Shown here: positions 43,548 to 51,023 of the stretch, in pieces
Position numbering within the stretch: the first letter of the stretch is position 1
How the letters are laid out: each line of letters starts with the position of its first letter
NCBI RefSeq assembly: GCF_001571775.1
Contig: NZ_LRVM01000001.1
Coordinates: forward strand, 248,001 to 312,000
Reading direction: 5' to 3'
Origin: Anaerotignum neopropionicum
GTDB lineage: Bacteria; Bacillota; Clostridia; Lachnospirales; Anaerotignaceae
DNA: 64,000 bases
The notes under the pieces: model-generated
Seen by the model: the letters and a program-made list of their open reading frames with translations, nothing else
Database searches by the model: none
What the model was told of the DNA's origin: nothing
Made by a program: the position numbers and the translations under genes

Positions 43548-45575
43548 ATGAAGCAAAGAAAAAGAACGGCTTTGGCCGTCGTAACCATGGCTTGCTTATT
43601 ATGCAGCTGTAATCAGGCAACGGCAAAGGGTGAAACAACAGATGTAGCAGCAACTGACACAACAGCAACACAGCTTACAGCCCTAAACCCCGAGGATTTA
43701 TTTACAAGCCGAGATAAAGCGGCAACCTATGATGAAAGCGAGGCTGTTTCTGTTGCGCTAAGCACCACAAAAGCCACCACTTCCGACAGCTCTAAGGTGA
43801 GTATCAGCGGAGCAAAAGTAACCATAAAGGAGGAAGGTGTTTATGTTTTAAGCGGGCAGCTGACCAATGGGCAAATTATTATCGACGCCGAGGATACCGA
43901 CAAGGTTCAGCTGGTGCTAAAGGGTGTAACCATTAATTGTGATACAAGTGCTGCCATATACGTTCGTCAGGCGGATAAGGTGTTTATCACCCTGGCTGCA
44001 AACACAACAAATACCCTTTCCAACAAAAACGAGTTTGTTGCCATTGATGATAACAGCATTGACGGTGTTATTTATGCAAAGGATGACCTCACGATCAACG
44101 GCAGTGGCACCTTAACCATCAACGCAGCCTACGGCAGCGGCGTGGTTGGAAAGGATGACCTTACCATTACAGGAGGTACTTATAAGGTTACTGCGGCGGC
44201 GCATGGCTTTGCCGGAAAAGATAGTATTGCCATTGCAGATGGTACCTTCCAGATAACTTCTGGCAAGGATGGCTTCCACAGCGAAAATAAGGATGACGCC
44301 ACAAAGGGCTTTACCTATGTGGGTGGCGGCAGTTATACGATTACAGCCCAAGGCGATGGCTTTGATTCTGCGGCAATTTTGCAGGTTGATGATGGTACCT
44401 TCCAAATCAAAACAGGCGGCGGCGCTACTGCTACCCTAACGGATGCGGATGCCAGTGCAAAGGGGATAAAGGCAGGTGGAAACCTGTTGCTTACAAAGGG
44501 CACCTTTACCTTGGATTGTGCAGATGATGCTTTTCATTCCAACGGGAATTTGACGGTGAAAAATGGTACCTATACCATTGCTACAGGAGATGACGGCTTC
44601 CATGCCGATGCAGCTACAATTATTGAGGATGGCACCATTAATATTACAACCAGCTACGAAGGCATTGAAGGCGAAACCGTGCTTATTTCCGCAGGTACGA
44701 TTCATATTGTTGCATCCGATGACGGTATCAATGCGGCAGAAAGCGGCGAGGATACAGAAGATACTGCAATGGGTGGCGGGCAAAACCCTATGGCAAACGG
44801 CGAAAGACCGGCCTTTGATGCAGCAAATGCACCTACAGAAAACGGCGAAAGACCAACCTTTGACCCTGCAAACGCACCTACAGAAAACGGCGAAAGACCA
44901 ACCTTTGACTCTGCAAACGCACCACAGGCAAACGGTCAAGCCCCTGCTGCTGATGGAACTGAGACAGCAACAGAAAATGCAAATTTTGGAGGCGGACGCA
45001 TGGGAAATGGCGGCGGCTTTGGTGCAAATGCAAATTGTGACATCACCATTAGCGGTGGGAAAATTACCCTTGATACAAAGGGTGATAGTATAGATTCCAA
45101 CGGAACAATCAACATTACCGGCGGAGAAATTTATATTACAGGAGCTGAAAGCGGCGCAGATTCACCCATTGACAGTGATGGCAGCGTTACGGTGACAGGA
45201 GGAATCATTGTTGCCTGCGGTTCCAATGGAATGTTTAACGGCTTTGGTACAGACACAACACAGGGTTGGGCACAGTTTCATTTAACCTCATCCCAGACAG
45301 GTGCAATCACAGTAAAAAGTGGGAACACAACTATTTTAAGCTATACACCAACAAGAGCTTATCCTACGGTTTTGATTTCCAGTCCACTGTTAAAGAGTGG
45401 CTCCACCTATACTATAACCATGGGCTCTGAAACCCAGACCTTTACCATGGATGGATTAAGCTATACCTCAGGTACTGCAACGAATTCTTTTGGCAACAGA
45501 GGGAATAATGGTACTATGACGGGAACGAAGCCCGATAGAACTACAGCCCAAAACGGCACACAAACGACGAAATAA
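43548..45575 (+). CDS. Cthe_2159-type carbohydrate-binding lipoprotein
   Basis: A 675-residue exported lipoprotein: residues 1-21 form a signal peptide ending in LLCSC. Residues about 80-420 are a right-handed beta-helix of the Cthe_2159 (PF14262) kind, with repeats such as DDLTINGSGTLTINAAYGSG and KDGFHSENKDD that bear Ca-binding Asp-Gly and Asp-Asp-Gly turns. Between about 420 and 490 there are three repeats of NGERPxFDxANAPxE. The rest continues the helix (GGKITLDTKGDSIDSNGTIN). It follows DUF4956 by 14 bases in the same operon. Cthe_2159 of Clostridium thermocellum binds acidic polysaccharide; a role in holding anionic polymer at the surface would fit the operon (inference). Confidence 0.88.
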   Translation: MKQRKRTALAVVTMACLLCSCNQATAKGETTDVAATDTTATQLTALNPEDLFTSRDKAATYDESEAVSVALSTTKATTSDSSKVSISGAKVTIKEEGVYVLSGQLTNGQIIIDAEDTDKVQLVLKGVTINCDTSAAIYVRQADKVFITLAANTTNTLSNKNEFVAIDDNSIDGVIYAKDDLTINGSGTLTINAAYGSGVVGKDDLTITGGTYKVTAAAHGFAGKDSIAIADGTFQITSGKDGFHSENKDDATKGFTYVGGGSYTITAQGDGFDSAAILQVDDGTFQIKTGGGATATLTDADASAKGIKAGGNLLLTKGTFTLDCADDAFHSNGNLTVKNGTYTIATGDDGFHADAATIIEDGTINITTSYEGIEGETVLISAGTIHIVASDDGINAAESGEDTEDTAMGGGQNPMANGERPAFDAANAPTENGERPTFDPANAPTENGERPTFDSANAPQANGQAPAADGTETATENANFGGGRMGNGGGFGANANCDITISGGKITLDTKGDSIDSNGTINITGGEIYITGAESGADSPIDSDGSVTVTGGIIVACGSNGMFNGFGTDTTQGWAQFHLTSSQTGAITVKSGNTTILSYTPTRAYPTVLISSPLLKSGSTYTITMGSETQTFTMDGLSYTSGTATNSFGNRGNNGTMTGTKPDRTTAQNGTQTTK

Positions 45576-45792
45576 CAGCTTCATAAAAAAATATCCCTTC
45601 CCACTTGGCGTAAAATGGTGGATTCTTTATAGACACACAAAATTTGTGAACCAAGGGAAGAATTTTATAAAAAAATTTGTTACATAAAGCAGTTAAAAAC
45701 TACGCATTATGGTTGTAAATTAAAAAAGATTAAAATTTTAACTTCATTTAAGCTTTCAATGTTACTATGAGTAAGCAAAGTATTTGACCCCC

Positions 45793-45863
45793 ATCAATAT
45801 TTTACTCTTATTCAAAATATTGATTAAAAAAGACCTATTGCTAATACAGATAGGTCTTTTTTT
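45793..45863 (+). terminator. Inverted repeat and terminator between the carbohydrate-binding and response-regulator genes
   Basis: First, an 11-bp perfect inverted repeat ATCAATATTTT (45793-45803) and AAAATATTGAT (45814-45824). Then AAAAAGACCTAT at 45826-45838 pairs with ATAGGTCTTTTT at 45850-45861, followed by T. The second is a clear terminator; the first may be an operator or second hairpin. Confidence 0.75.
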
Positions 45864-45925
45864 CAAAATGAAGTATGTTACAATAGAAAAAAAGATTAAG
45901 ATTTACCAACCGGAGGTGAGAACCC

Positions 45926-46600
45926 ATGCGTATTTTATTGGCCGAGGATGAAAAAGAGCTTTCTAACGCTTTGGTAACCATTTTACAAAGAAGCGGCTTT
46001 TCTGTGGATGCTGTTTATGACGGGGCCGATGCCTTGGATTATTTGGAGGCGGACAATTATGATGGCGTGATATTAGATATTATGATGCCCAAAGTGGATG
46101 GGCTGACGGTGTTAAAAAAGCTGAGGGAGAGAAAGAACCCTATTCCCGTATTAATGCTTACAGCCAAATCCGAGGTGGACGATCGGGTTTTAGGGCTAGA
46201 CAGCGGTGCAAATGATTATTTGACAAAACCCTTTGCCATGAAGGAGCTGATAGCTAGATTGCGGGCGATGACCAGAAAAACAGAGGTTGGGGGAGATAAT
46301 CAGTTAACCTTTGGAAATATAACACTGGATCGCAGCACATTTGTCCTTTCCACCGAAGCGGGACAGCTTCGTCTAATGGGCAAGGAATTTCAAATGATGG
46401 AATTGATGATGCTGAATCTCAATCAGTTGATTTCTGCGGAGCGTTTTTTGGAACGCATTTGGGGCTATGATACCCAAGCGGAGCTGAGTGTGGTTTGGGT
46501 TTATATTTCCTACTTGCGCCGACGCTTAAACACGGTAGGAGCAAATGTGCAGATTAAATCTGCCAGAAATTTGGGCTATACACTGGAGGTTAAAGCATGA
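45926..46600 (+). CDS. OmpR-family response regulator
   Basis: A 224-residue two-component regulator. The receiver domain has AEDEKEL near residue 6, the phosphorylation Asp in GVILDIMMPKVDGLT near residue 52, a Thr in MLTAKSEVDDR and a Lys in YLTKPFAMKEL. The C-terminal winged helix has LMGKEFQMMELMMLNLNQLI and WVYISYLRRRL with the recognition helix. GGAGG stands before the ATG. It overlaps the kinase gene by 4 bases (ATGA). A terminator separates it from the VTC-type operon. A regulatory link to that operon is likely but not shown. Confidence 0.95.
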   Translation: MRILLAEDEKELSNALVTILQRSGFSVDAVYDGADALDYLEADNYDGVILDIMMPKVDGLTVLKKLRERKNPIPVLMLTAKSEVDDRVLGLDSGANDYLTKPFAMKELIARLRAMTRKTEVGGDNQLTFGNITLDRSTFVLSTEAGQLRLMGKEFQMMELMMLNLNQLISAERFLERIWGYDTQAELSVVWVYISYLRRRLNTVGANVQIKSARNLGYTLEVKA

Positions 46601-47859
46601 GCAAAAAATTGAGGCTTCGCTTTATTGCAATTGCATCCTTAAGTGTATTTATCGTACTTTTTTCCTTTCTTGTGTGCATTAATGTTTGGAATTACAGCAA
46701 CATGACGGATAATGCAGATAGAACATTATCTGTCATTGCAGAAAATAACGGCACTTTTCCTAAGGTACATAAGGACAAGCCTAAAAGCCAGCCGATTCCG
46801 GAAAATAAGACGGAAACCGAAGGTCAGCCTGTTCCGTCAAAGCGAATGGATTTTACCCCGGAGGATCCTTTTTCAACCCGATATTTTTCCGTTACATTAA
46901 CTGAGGATTTAGAGCAAACGGGAATGAACCTGAATAACATTGCTGCAATCTCCATAGAGGAAGCAACGCAGATGACCAATTCTGTGATGGAAAAGGGGAA
47001 GACAAAAGGGTTTTGGGGTGCCTATCGCTACTGTATTACAGAGCTGGACGAGGGCAAGATGGTTGTTTTTCTAGACTGTACTAAGGACTTATTTTTTATG
47101 AACAACTTTTTGCTAAACAGCATTTATGTTGGCGGCGCAGGGTTTTTTGCTGTTTGCCTTTTGATTATTATTTTTTCAAAAACAGCCGTACGGCCTATGA
47201 CGGAAAGCTATGAAAAGCAGAAAACTTTTATCACCAATGCGGGGCATGAATTGAAAACACCCTTGTCTATTATCGATGCAAACACAGAGGTCATAGAAAT
47301 GGAACACGGGGAAAGCCAATGGACACAAAGCATAAAGCATCAGATAGAACGTCTTACCCGCTTGACCAATCAGCTGACCACCCTTGCAAAAATGGAGGAA
47401 GGACAGGTGCAAATTTCTATGGAAAGCCTTGATTTTTCCCAGATTATTACAGAGGTTTGCGATGAAATGGAGGCCTGTGCCCAAGGACAGGACAAGACCA
47501 TTCAAGCGGCTATTTGCCCCAAGGTAATGGTAAACGGGAATGAGGATCAGCTGCGCCAATTGATTTATATTCTTTTGGATAATAGCGTGAAGCATTCAAA
47601 GGAAAATTCGCCTATTGAGGTGGCACTTTCTTCCGGTGGGAAGCTAACCATAAAAAATAAGGCTTATTTAGAGAAAACTGGGAATATGAATATTCTTTTG
47701 CAGCGTTTTTATCGCACCGATGCCTCAAGAAGCAGGCAAACGGGAGGCTATGGCTTAGGTCTTTCCATTGCAAACGCCATAGTTGAGCAGCATAGAGGAA
47801 AAATTTCCATTATGGCATTAAATGAGGATACCTTGGAAATTACGATTACATTAAGATAA
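46597..47859 (+). CDS. Sensor histidine kinase
   Basis: A 420-residue membrane kinase. Two transmembrane segments (about residues 10-30 and 172-195) flank an extracytoplasmic sensor of about 140 residues with a Lys/Glu/Pro-rich start. The H box is FITNAGHELKTPLSIID with the phosphorylated His near 215; the N box is LLDNSVKHSKENSP, and the G2 box GGYGLGLSIANAIVEQHRG. No HAMP domain is obvious between the second membrane segment and the H box. It partners the overlapping response regulator gene. The ligand is unknown. Confidence 0.95.
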   Translation: MSKKLRLRFIAIASLSVFIVLFSFLVCINVWNYSNMTDNADRTLSVIAENNGTFPKVHKDKPKSQPIPENKTETEGQPVPSKRMDFTPEDPFSTRYFSVTLTEDLEQTGMNLNNIAAISIEEATQMTNSVMEKGKTKGFWGAYRYCITELDEGKMVVFLDCTKDLFFMNNFLLNSIYVGGAGFFAVCLLIIIFSKTAVRPMTESYEKQKTFITNAGHELKTPLSIIDANTEVIEMEHGESQWTQSIKHQIERLTRLTNQLTTLAKMEEGQVQISMESLDFSQIITEVCDEMEACAQGQDKTIQAAICPKVMVNGNEDQLRQLIYILLDNSVKHSKENSPIEVALSSGGKLTIKNKAYLEKTGNMNILLQRFYRTDASRSRQTGGYGLGLSIANAIVEQHRGKISIMALNEDTLEITITLR

Positions 47860-47862
47860 AAT

Positions 47863-47909
47863 AAAAGCATCTCTTTGGTTGTACAAAACAACGAAGGGGA
47901 TGCTTTTTT
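47863..47909 (+). terminator. Terminator of the two-component operon
   Basis: AAAAGCATC-TC arm at 47863-47873 pairs with GA-GATGCTTTT arm ending at 47907, followed by T. Confidence 0.8.
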
Positions 47910-48181
47910 GCTATAAATATGGAACCTTTAATTCCTGTATCCGGTTTTGTATTATTTCCCCATCGCCCCAGTACCCATGATTTTAACGCCATTGCCCAGG
48001 GAGATTACCCGAGAGATAAATTGAGGGCTGACAGCCATATGCACATAAACAAGACAGCGGGTTTGGCTGTGCTTTTGTACTATATCCGCACCCGCATAGG
48101 GATTGAGCATAGAAAGGCTTCGGTTTTCATAAAATAAATGAAAGTTTTGCTTTTTTAAAAAGCATAAAAAACCAAAAAAAA
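47910..48181. other. Gap with one unlikely short frame
   Basis: About 270 bases. A plus-strand frame at 47919-48137 (72 codons) has no ribosome site and no recognisable sequence, so it is not called. Confidence 0.35.
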
Positions 48182-48547
48182 TTATTTGTTAAAGGCTTGA
48201 AAATCAATACCGTCCTCTCGCATATTTTCCAATAATTGGGCATGGAAAAAGCAGCAGCCGTAGCAAGGATAAAGGAGCATATGGCTCTCCATGACCAAAA
48301 CAAGACTATCCTCTGTGGCCAAAAAAGGGCTGTCCTTTGCGACCATGGGGGCAATGCGCCCGATTTCTAGGCCGGAAGCTGCCCCCAAAATGACGCAAAC
48401 CGCCCTGTTTTTTTCGCCATATAGCTTTTCGCCCTTTTTCAAGGAAATAAATTCCCCCGAAAAGCAATCCAGCATAGTTTCCAACCCTTGGGGGGCAATT
48501 CCCCGAAAAAGGGGTAGTTTTTGTAAAAGCGCTAATTCAGATTTCAT
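48182..48547 (-). CDS. Truncated Crp/Fnr-type protein (cNMP-binding domain only)
   Basis: A 121-residue protein that opens like a Crp/Fnr regulator (LQKLPLFRGIAPQGLETMLD, FISLKKGEKLYGEKNRAVCV) but lacks the usual middle strands of the cNMP domain (GIVLxG... goes directly to LEIGRIAPMVAKD) and ends right after the dimer helix region LLYPCYGCCFFHAQLLENMR. The whole helix-turn-helix is absent. The Pro-Cys-x-x-Cys and FHxxLxxNM sequence is typical of clostridial Crp/Fnr proteins, so this is a shortened regulator rather than an unrelated protein. RBS AGGTAC is weak. It is divergent from a complete Crp/Fnr gene. It may be decaying, or act as a partner that forms inactive dimers. Confidence 0.75.
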   Translation of the reverse strand: MKSELALLQKLPLFRGIAPQGLETMLDCFSGEFISLKKGEKLYGEKNRAVCVILGAASGLEIGRIAPMVAKDSPFLATEDSLVLVMESHMLLYPCYGCCFFHAQLLENMREDGIDFQAFNK

Positions 48548-48601
48548 CTTTTGTACCTCCGTCTATGTTATGGCTGGATTTTAGCATGAAGGAAGGGCTG
48601 C

Positions 48602-48622
48602 GTCAAGGAAGGTGTCCTTGAC
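48602..48622. promoter_or_regulatory. Perfect inverted repeat in the divergent Crp/Fnr region
   Basis: GTCAAGGA at 48602-48609 and TCCTTGAC at 48615-48622, 8 bp, with 5 bases between. It lies between the truncated and the complete Crp/Fnr genes and has the size and form of a dimer-binding operator. Confidence 0.65.
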
Positions 48623-48691
48623 AATATTTAAACAATAACATAAAATCAAAGCAAGCGAAGCCATTGTATCACCAAAAAAGGAGGAGGATAT

Positions 48692-49351
48692 ATGTTTCCC
48701 AATGCAATAGAAGGGCTGCCCTTTTTTCCCCATCTTACAGAGAACGAAAAAGATTATTTACAAAAAAATATAAAAATTCTGGAGTTTGAAGAAGGTGATT
48801 TAATTTATACCCCCATCAAAGGGTCCTTAGGTATGGTGCAGGTATTGGAGGGTGCGGTGCGGGCCTATTTGATTTCCGAGGAAGGAAAAAAAGCAACAAT
48901 TTTCCGCCTGCGTGAGGGGGAGTTTTGTATGCTGACTATGGCCTGTGCCATGTCCCAAATTACTTTTGATGTCGAGGTGGAGGCCTGTGCAGACTGCCGC
49001 CTTTTACTTGTACCCACAGAGGTTTTTGCCGATGTAGAGCAGCAAAATATTTATGTAAAAAACTTCTCCCTAGAGTTAATGATGGAGCGCATGTCCTCTC
49101 TCGTGGAAGGAGTACAGCAAATGATGTTTTTGAACTTAGAGCAGCGTCTGGCAGCCTATCTTTTGGATGAAAGCAGTCAGCGCAAAAGCGACGCCCTTTA
49201 TTTAACCCAAGAGCAAATTGCAGAAAACATCGGCAGTGCCAGAGAAGCGGTCAGCCGCACGCTAAAGCGGATGAAGGAAAAAAAACTAATTTCCGTAGAA
49301 CGTGGCTGTATTCATTTGCTGGATAAAAAAGAGCTGTATGCTATTTTATAA
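48692..49351 (+). CDS. Crp/Fnr-family transcriptional regulator
   Basis: A 219-residue regulator. Residues 10-135 form the cNMP-type beta-barrel (GSLGMVQVLEGAVRAYLIS, IFRLREGEFCMLTMACAMSQ). Residues 150-218 form the winged helix with LTQEQIAENIGSAREAVSRT as the DNA-recognition helix. Four Cys in CMLTMACAMS and ACADCRLL could bind a redox cofactor, though not in the Fnr N-terminal pattern. GGAGGAG stands before the ATG. Neighbouring Fe-S genes and a C_GCAxxG_C_C protein suggest redox or anaerobic sulfur/nitrogen control (inference from context). Confidence 0.9.
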   Translation: MFPNAIEGLPFFPHLTENEKDYLQKNIKILEFEEGDLIYTPIKGSLGMVQVLEGAVRAYLISEEGKKATIFRLREGEFCMLTMACAMSQITFDVEVEACADCRLLLVPTEVFADVEQQNIYVKNFSLELMMERMSSLVEGVQQMMFLNLEQRLAAYLLDESSQRKSDALYLTQEQIAENIGSAREAVSRTLKRMKEKKLISVERGCIHLLDKKELYAIL

Positions 49352-49400
49352 ATCAGGGTATCATTGCTGCCAACGATACCCTTGGAGGGGGATAAAAGAA

Positions 49401-49973
49401 TTACTCCTTATATTTTGCTTTACATACAAGCTGTGTCATCGTCCCCATGGGGCAGTAAACGCACCAGCTGCGGGGGCGGAATAAAACCATGGTCACCAGT
49501 CCTAGCAAGGTTGAAGTAAGCATAAGGCTGTAAAAGCCAAAGGCAAACTGCTTTACCCAGTCGGCAATCGGCGCAGCCGAGGCGGCGAAGTGCCAAGGCA
49601 GAGAAAAGCTCCAAAGTAGGGTAATGGTTTCTCGTAAACCATGGGTGCCTGCGAAAACCAAATAGGTGGAAAACAGCATATTGGCAAACATGGTGAGAAA
49701 AAATACCAAAAATCCATAACGGAACCATTTGCTGTAAAGCCATTTGGGAATGGGCAGATTTTTTGAGAACCGCTTTCCTAAGATAGAAAGAAGCTGACCT
49801 CTGCCGCAATAACGGTTGCAATAGCCTTTTTTGCCGCCGGTCAGGGACATAATGAGGGGAATAAAAAAGCAAATCAACCCAAGCCATGCAAACAAGATAT
49901 TAAAAAAACCTAGGAAGATATAGAGTAAAGAAGCAATCCATAGATAGTCGTACCAATTTTTTTTCTTAGTCAA
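49401..49973 (-). CDS. NapH-type 4Fe-4S membrane protein
   Basis: A 190-residue integral membrane protein with about four helices. CNRYCGRGQLLSILGKR near residue 53 and WCVYCPMGTMTQLVCK near residue 172 are the paired Cys motifs of NapH/CcoG-like (4Fe-4S binding, PF12801) proteins; the last motif is close to the C-terminus. Such proteins pass electrons from the quinone pool or a ferredoxin to periplasmic or membrane partners. It starts with TTG at 49973, behind GGAGG, overlapping the preceding ferredoxin-like gene by 8 bases. It closes a three-gene operon with two small ferredoxins. Confidence 0.85.
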   Translation of the reverse strand: MTKKKNWYDYLWIASLLYIFLGFFNILFAWLGLICFFIPLIMSLTGGKKGYCNRYCGRGQLLSILGKRFSKNLPIPKWLYSKWFRYGFLVFFLTMFANMLFSTYLVFAGTHGLRETITLLWSFSLPWHFAASAAPIADWVKQFAFGFYSLMLTSTLLGLVTMVLFRPRSWCVYCPMGTMTQLVCKAKYKE

Positions 49974-50166
49974 TGGGTGGAACCTCCTTTAACGAAATGA
50001 TATCTGCGGGACAGGCTTTCACACACAGCCCACAGCCAATGCAAAGGGACTTTTCTACCTTGGCGAAGATGCCGTTATAAACGGCAATGGCATTTTTCGG
50101 ACAAGACTTTTCGCAGCAGCCGCAGGATACGCAAGCATTTGCCGCTAAGGTTGCAATTTTTTTCAT
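49966..50166 (-). CDS. 2[4Fe-4S] ferredoxin-like protein
   Basis: A 66-residue protein with two classical CxxCxxCxxxCP motifs: CVSCGCCEKSCP near residue 12 and CIGCGLCVKACP near residue 42. These would hold two 4Fe-4S clusters and carry low-potential electrons. GGAGG before the ATG at 50166. It overlaps the membrane protein gene by 8 bases and follows the first ferredoxin by one base, so the three proteins are probably made in fixed ratio. Confidence 0.92.
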   Translation of the reverse strand: MKKIATLAANACVSCGCCEKSCPKNAIAVYNGIFAKVEKSLCIGCGLCVKACPADIISLKEVPPID

Positions 50167-50167
50167 A

Positions 50168-50368
50168 TCAAACCTCCTGTGTCATAAATAAAGCTTTTTT
50201 GGGACAAACCATAGCGCATCTACCGCAGCCGATGCAATTGTCCTCATGAACAACGGGGGCGGAAAAAATGTTTTTTTGGGTCAAAGCCCCCACAGGACAA
50301 GCCCGTACAGAGGGGCAGCGGTGGTTTTGGGGACATCGATTAATATCAATTTTTACTATTTTTTTCAT
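50168..50368 (-). CDS. 4Fe-4S ferredoxin-like protein with one variant motif
   Basis: A 66-residue protein. The second motif is canonical (CIGCGRCAMVCP near residue 45). The first reads CPQNHRCPSVRACPVGAL, with longer spacing between the first two Cys, as in ferredoxins that hold one regular and one modified cluster. AAAGGAATT stands before the ATG at 50368. It is the first gene of the Fe-S operon, divergent from the C_GCAxxG_C_C gene across 121 bases. Confidence 0.9.
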   Translation of the reverse strand: MKKIVKIDINRCPQNHRCPSVRACPVGALTQKNIFSAPVVHEDNCIGCGRCAMVCPKKALFMTQEV

Positions 50369-50445
50369 ATCATAATTCCTTTCAAAAATAAAGCGGGTTT
50401 TGTGTTTTTATGGTATGATAATAACATAAGACGCATGAGAGATTC

Positions 50446-50460
50446 CGTAACTTTGTTACG
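50446..50460. promoter_or_regulatory. Palindrome CGTAAC-TTT-GTTACG before the C_GCAxxG_C_C gene
   Basis: A perfect 6-bp dyad with a 3-bp centre, flanked by ATTC and AAT, in the divergent region between the Fe-S operon and the C_GCAxxG_C_C gene. It has operator-like form and lies about 30 bases before the latter's ATG. Confidence 0.55.
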
Positions 50461-50489
50461 AATGAAAAATATGGATAGGAGGCTTTTTC

Positions 50490-51008
50490 ATGAGTGAAGA
50501 ACAAAACGAGTTGACGCTGGTGGAGCAGGCAACGCAAAATAGCAGTAACTATTTTCGCCAGGGGCTAAATTGCACAGAATGCATTATGTGTACCTTTTTG
50601 GATATCTACAATAAGGATATGCCAAGGGAATGCATGGCGCTGGCAACGGGTTTTGGCTCGGGCATGGGGGAAACAAAAAATACCTGCGGTGCAATCACTG
50701 GGGCGGTTATGGCGTTGAGCAGTGTGATCGGCAGAAAGGATCCCTTTGCAAAAGAAACGGTGAGAGAGAGAATTTTAGAGCTAAAAGGCGTTTATTCTCT
50801 GGTGGGGGAAATGGTGGAGGAAATTGAGGATCACTATGGAACCTTAATTTGTAAGGAGCTTTCATCTCCACTGGGCGAGTTTGAAGGAAAGGCAAGAAAG
50901 AAAAATTGCATGGAAATTATCGGCTATTGCGGCGGTTTAGCCATGAAATATGCCCTAAAGGCAGAGGAACTGGTAAAAGAGGAAGAAATTTTGGCACGGG
51001 AAAGCTAA
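50490..51008 (+). CDS. C_GCAxxG_C_C family protein (probable redox protein)
   Basis: A 172-residue soluble protein of the C_GCAxxG_C_C family. The family Cys are visible: LNCTECIMCTFLD, the core NTCGAITGAVMALSSVIG near residue 60, CKELSSPL near residue 128 and KNCMEIIGYCGGLAMKY near residue 145. Members are thought to be redox proteins of anaerobes, often next to Fe-S genes or sulfur relay genes. ATAGGAGG stands before the ATG. Divergent from the Fe-S operon. Confidence 0.9.
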   Translation: MSEEQNELTLVEQATQNSSNYFRQGLNCTECIMCTFLDIYNKDMPRECMALATGFGSGMGETKNTCGAITGAVMALSSVIGRKDPFAKETVRERILELKGVYSLVGEMVEEIEDHYGTLICKELSSPLGEFEGKARKKNCMEIIGYCGGLAMKYALKAEELVKEEEILARES

Positions 51009-51023
51009 AAAAGAGGTGAAACC

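Noticed and set aside
44750-44950. Short tandem repeats in the Cthe_2159-type gene as a non-coding repeat locus
   Set aside because: They are in frame and encode the NGERPxFDxANAP linker.
47919-48137. 72-codon plus-strand frame
   Set aside because: No ribosome site, follows a terminator directly, and the translation shows no recognisable domain.
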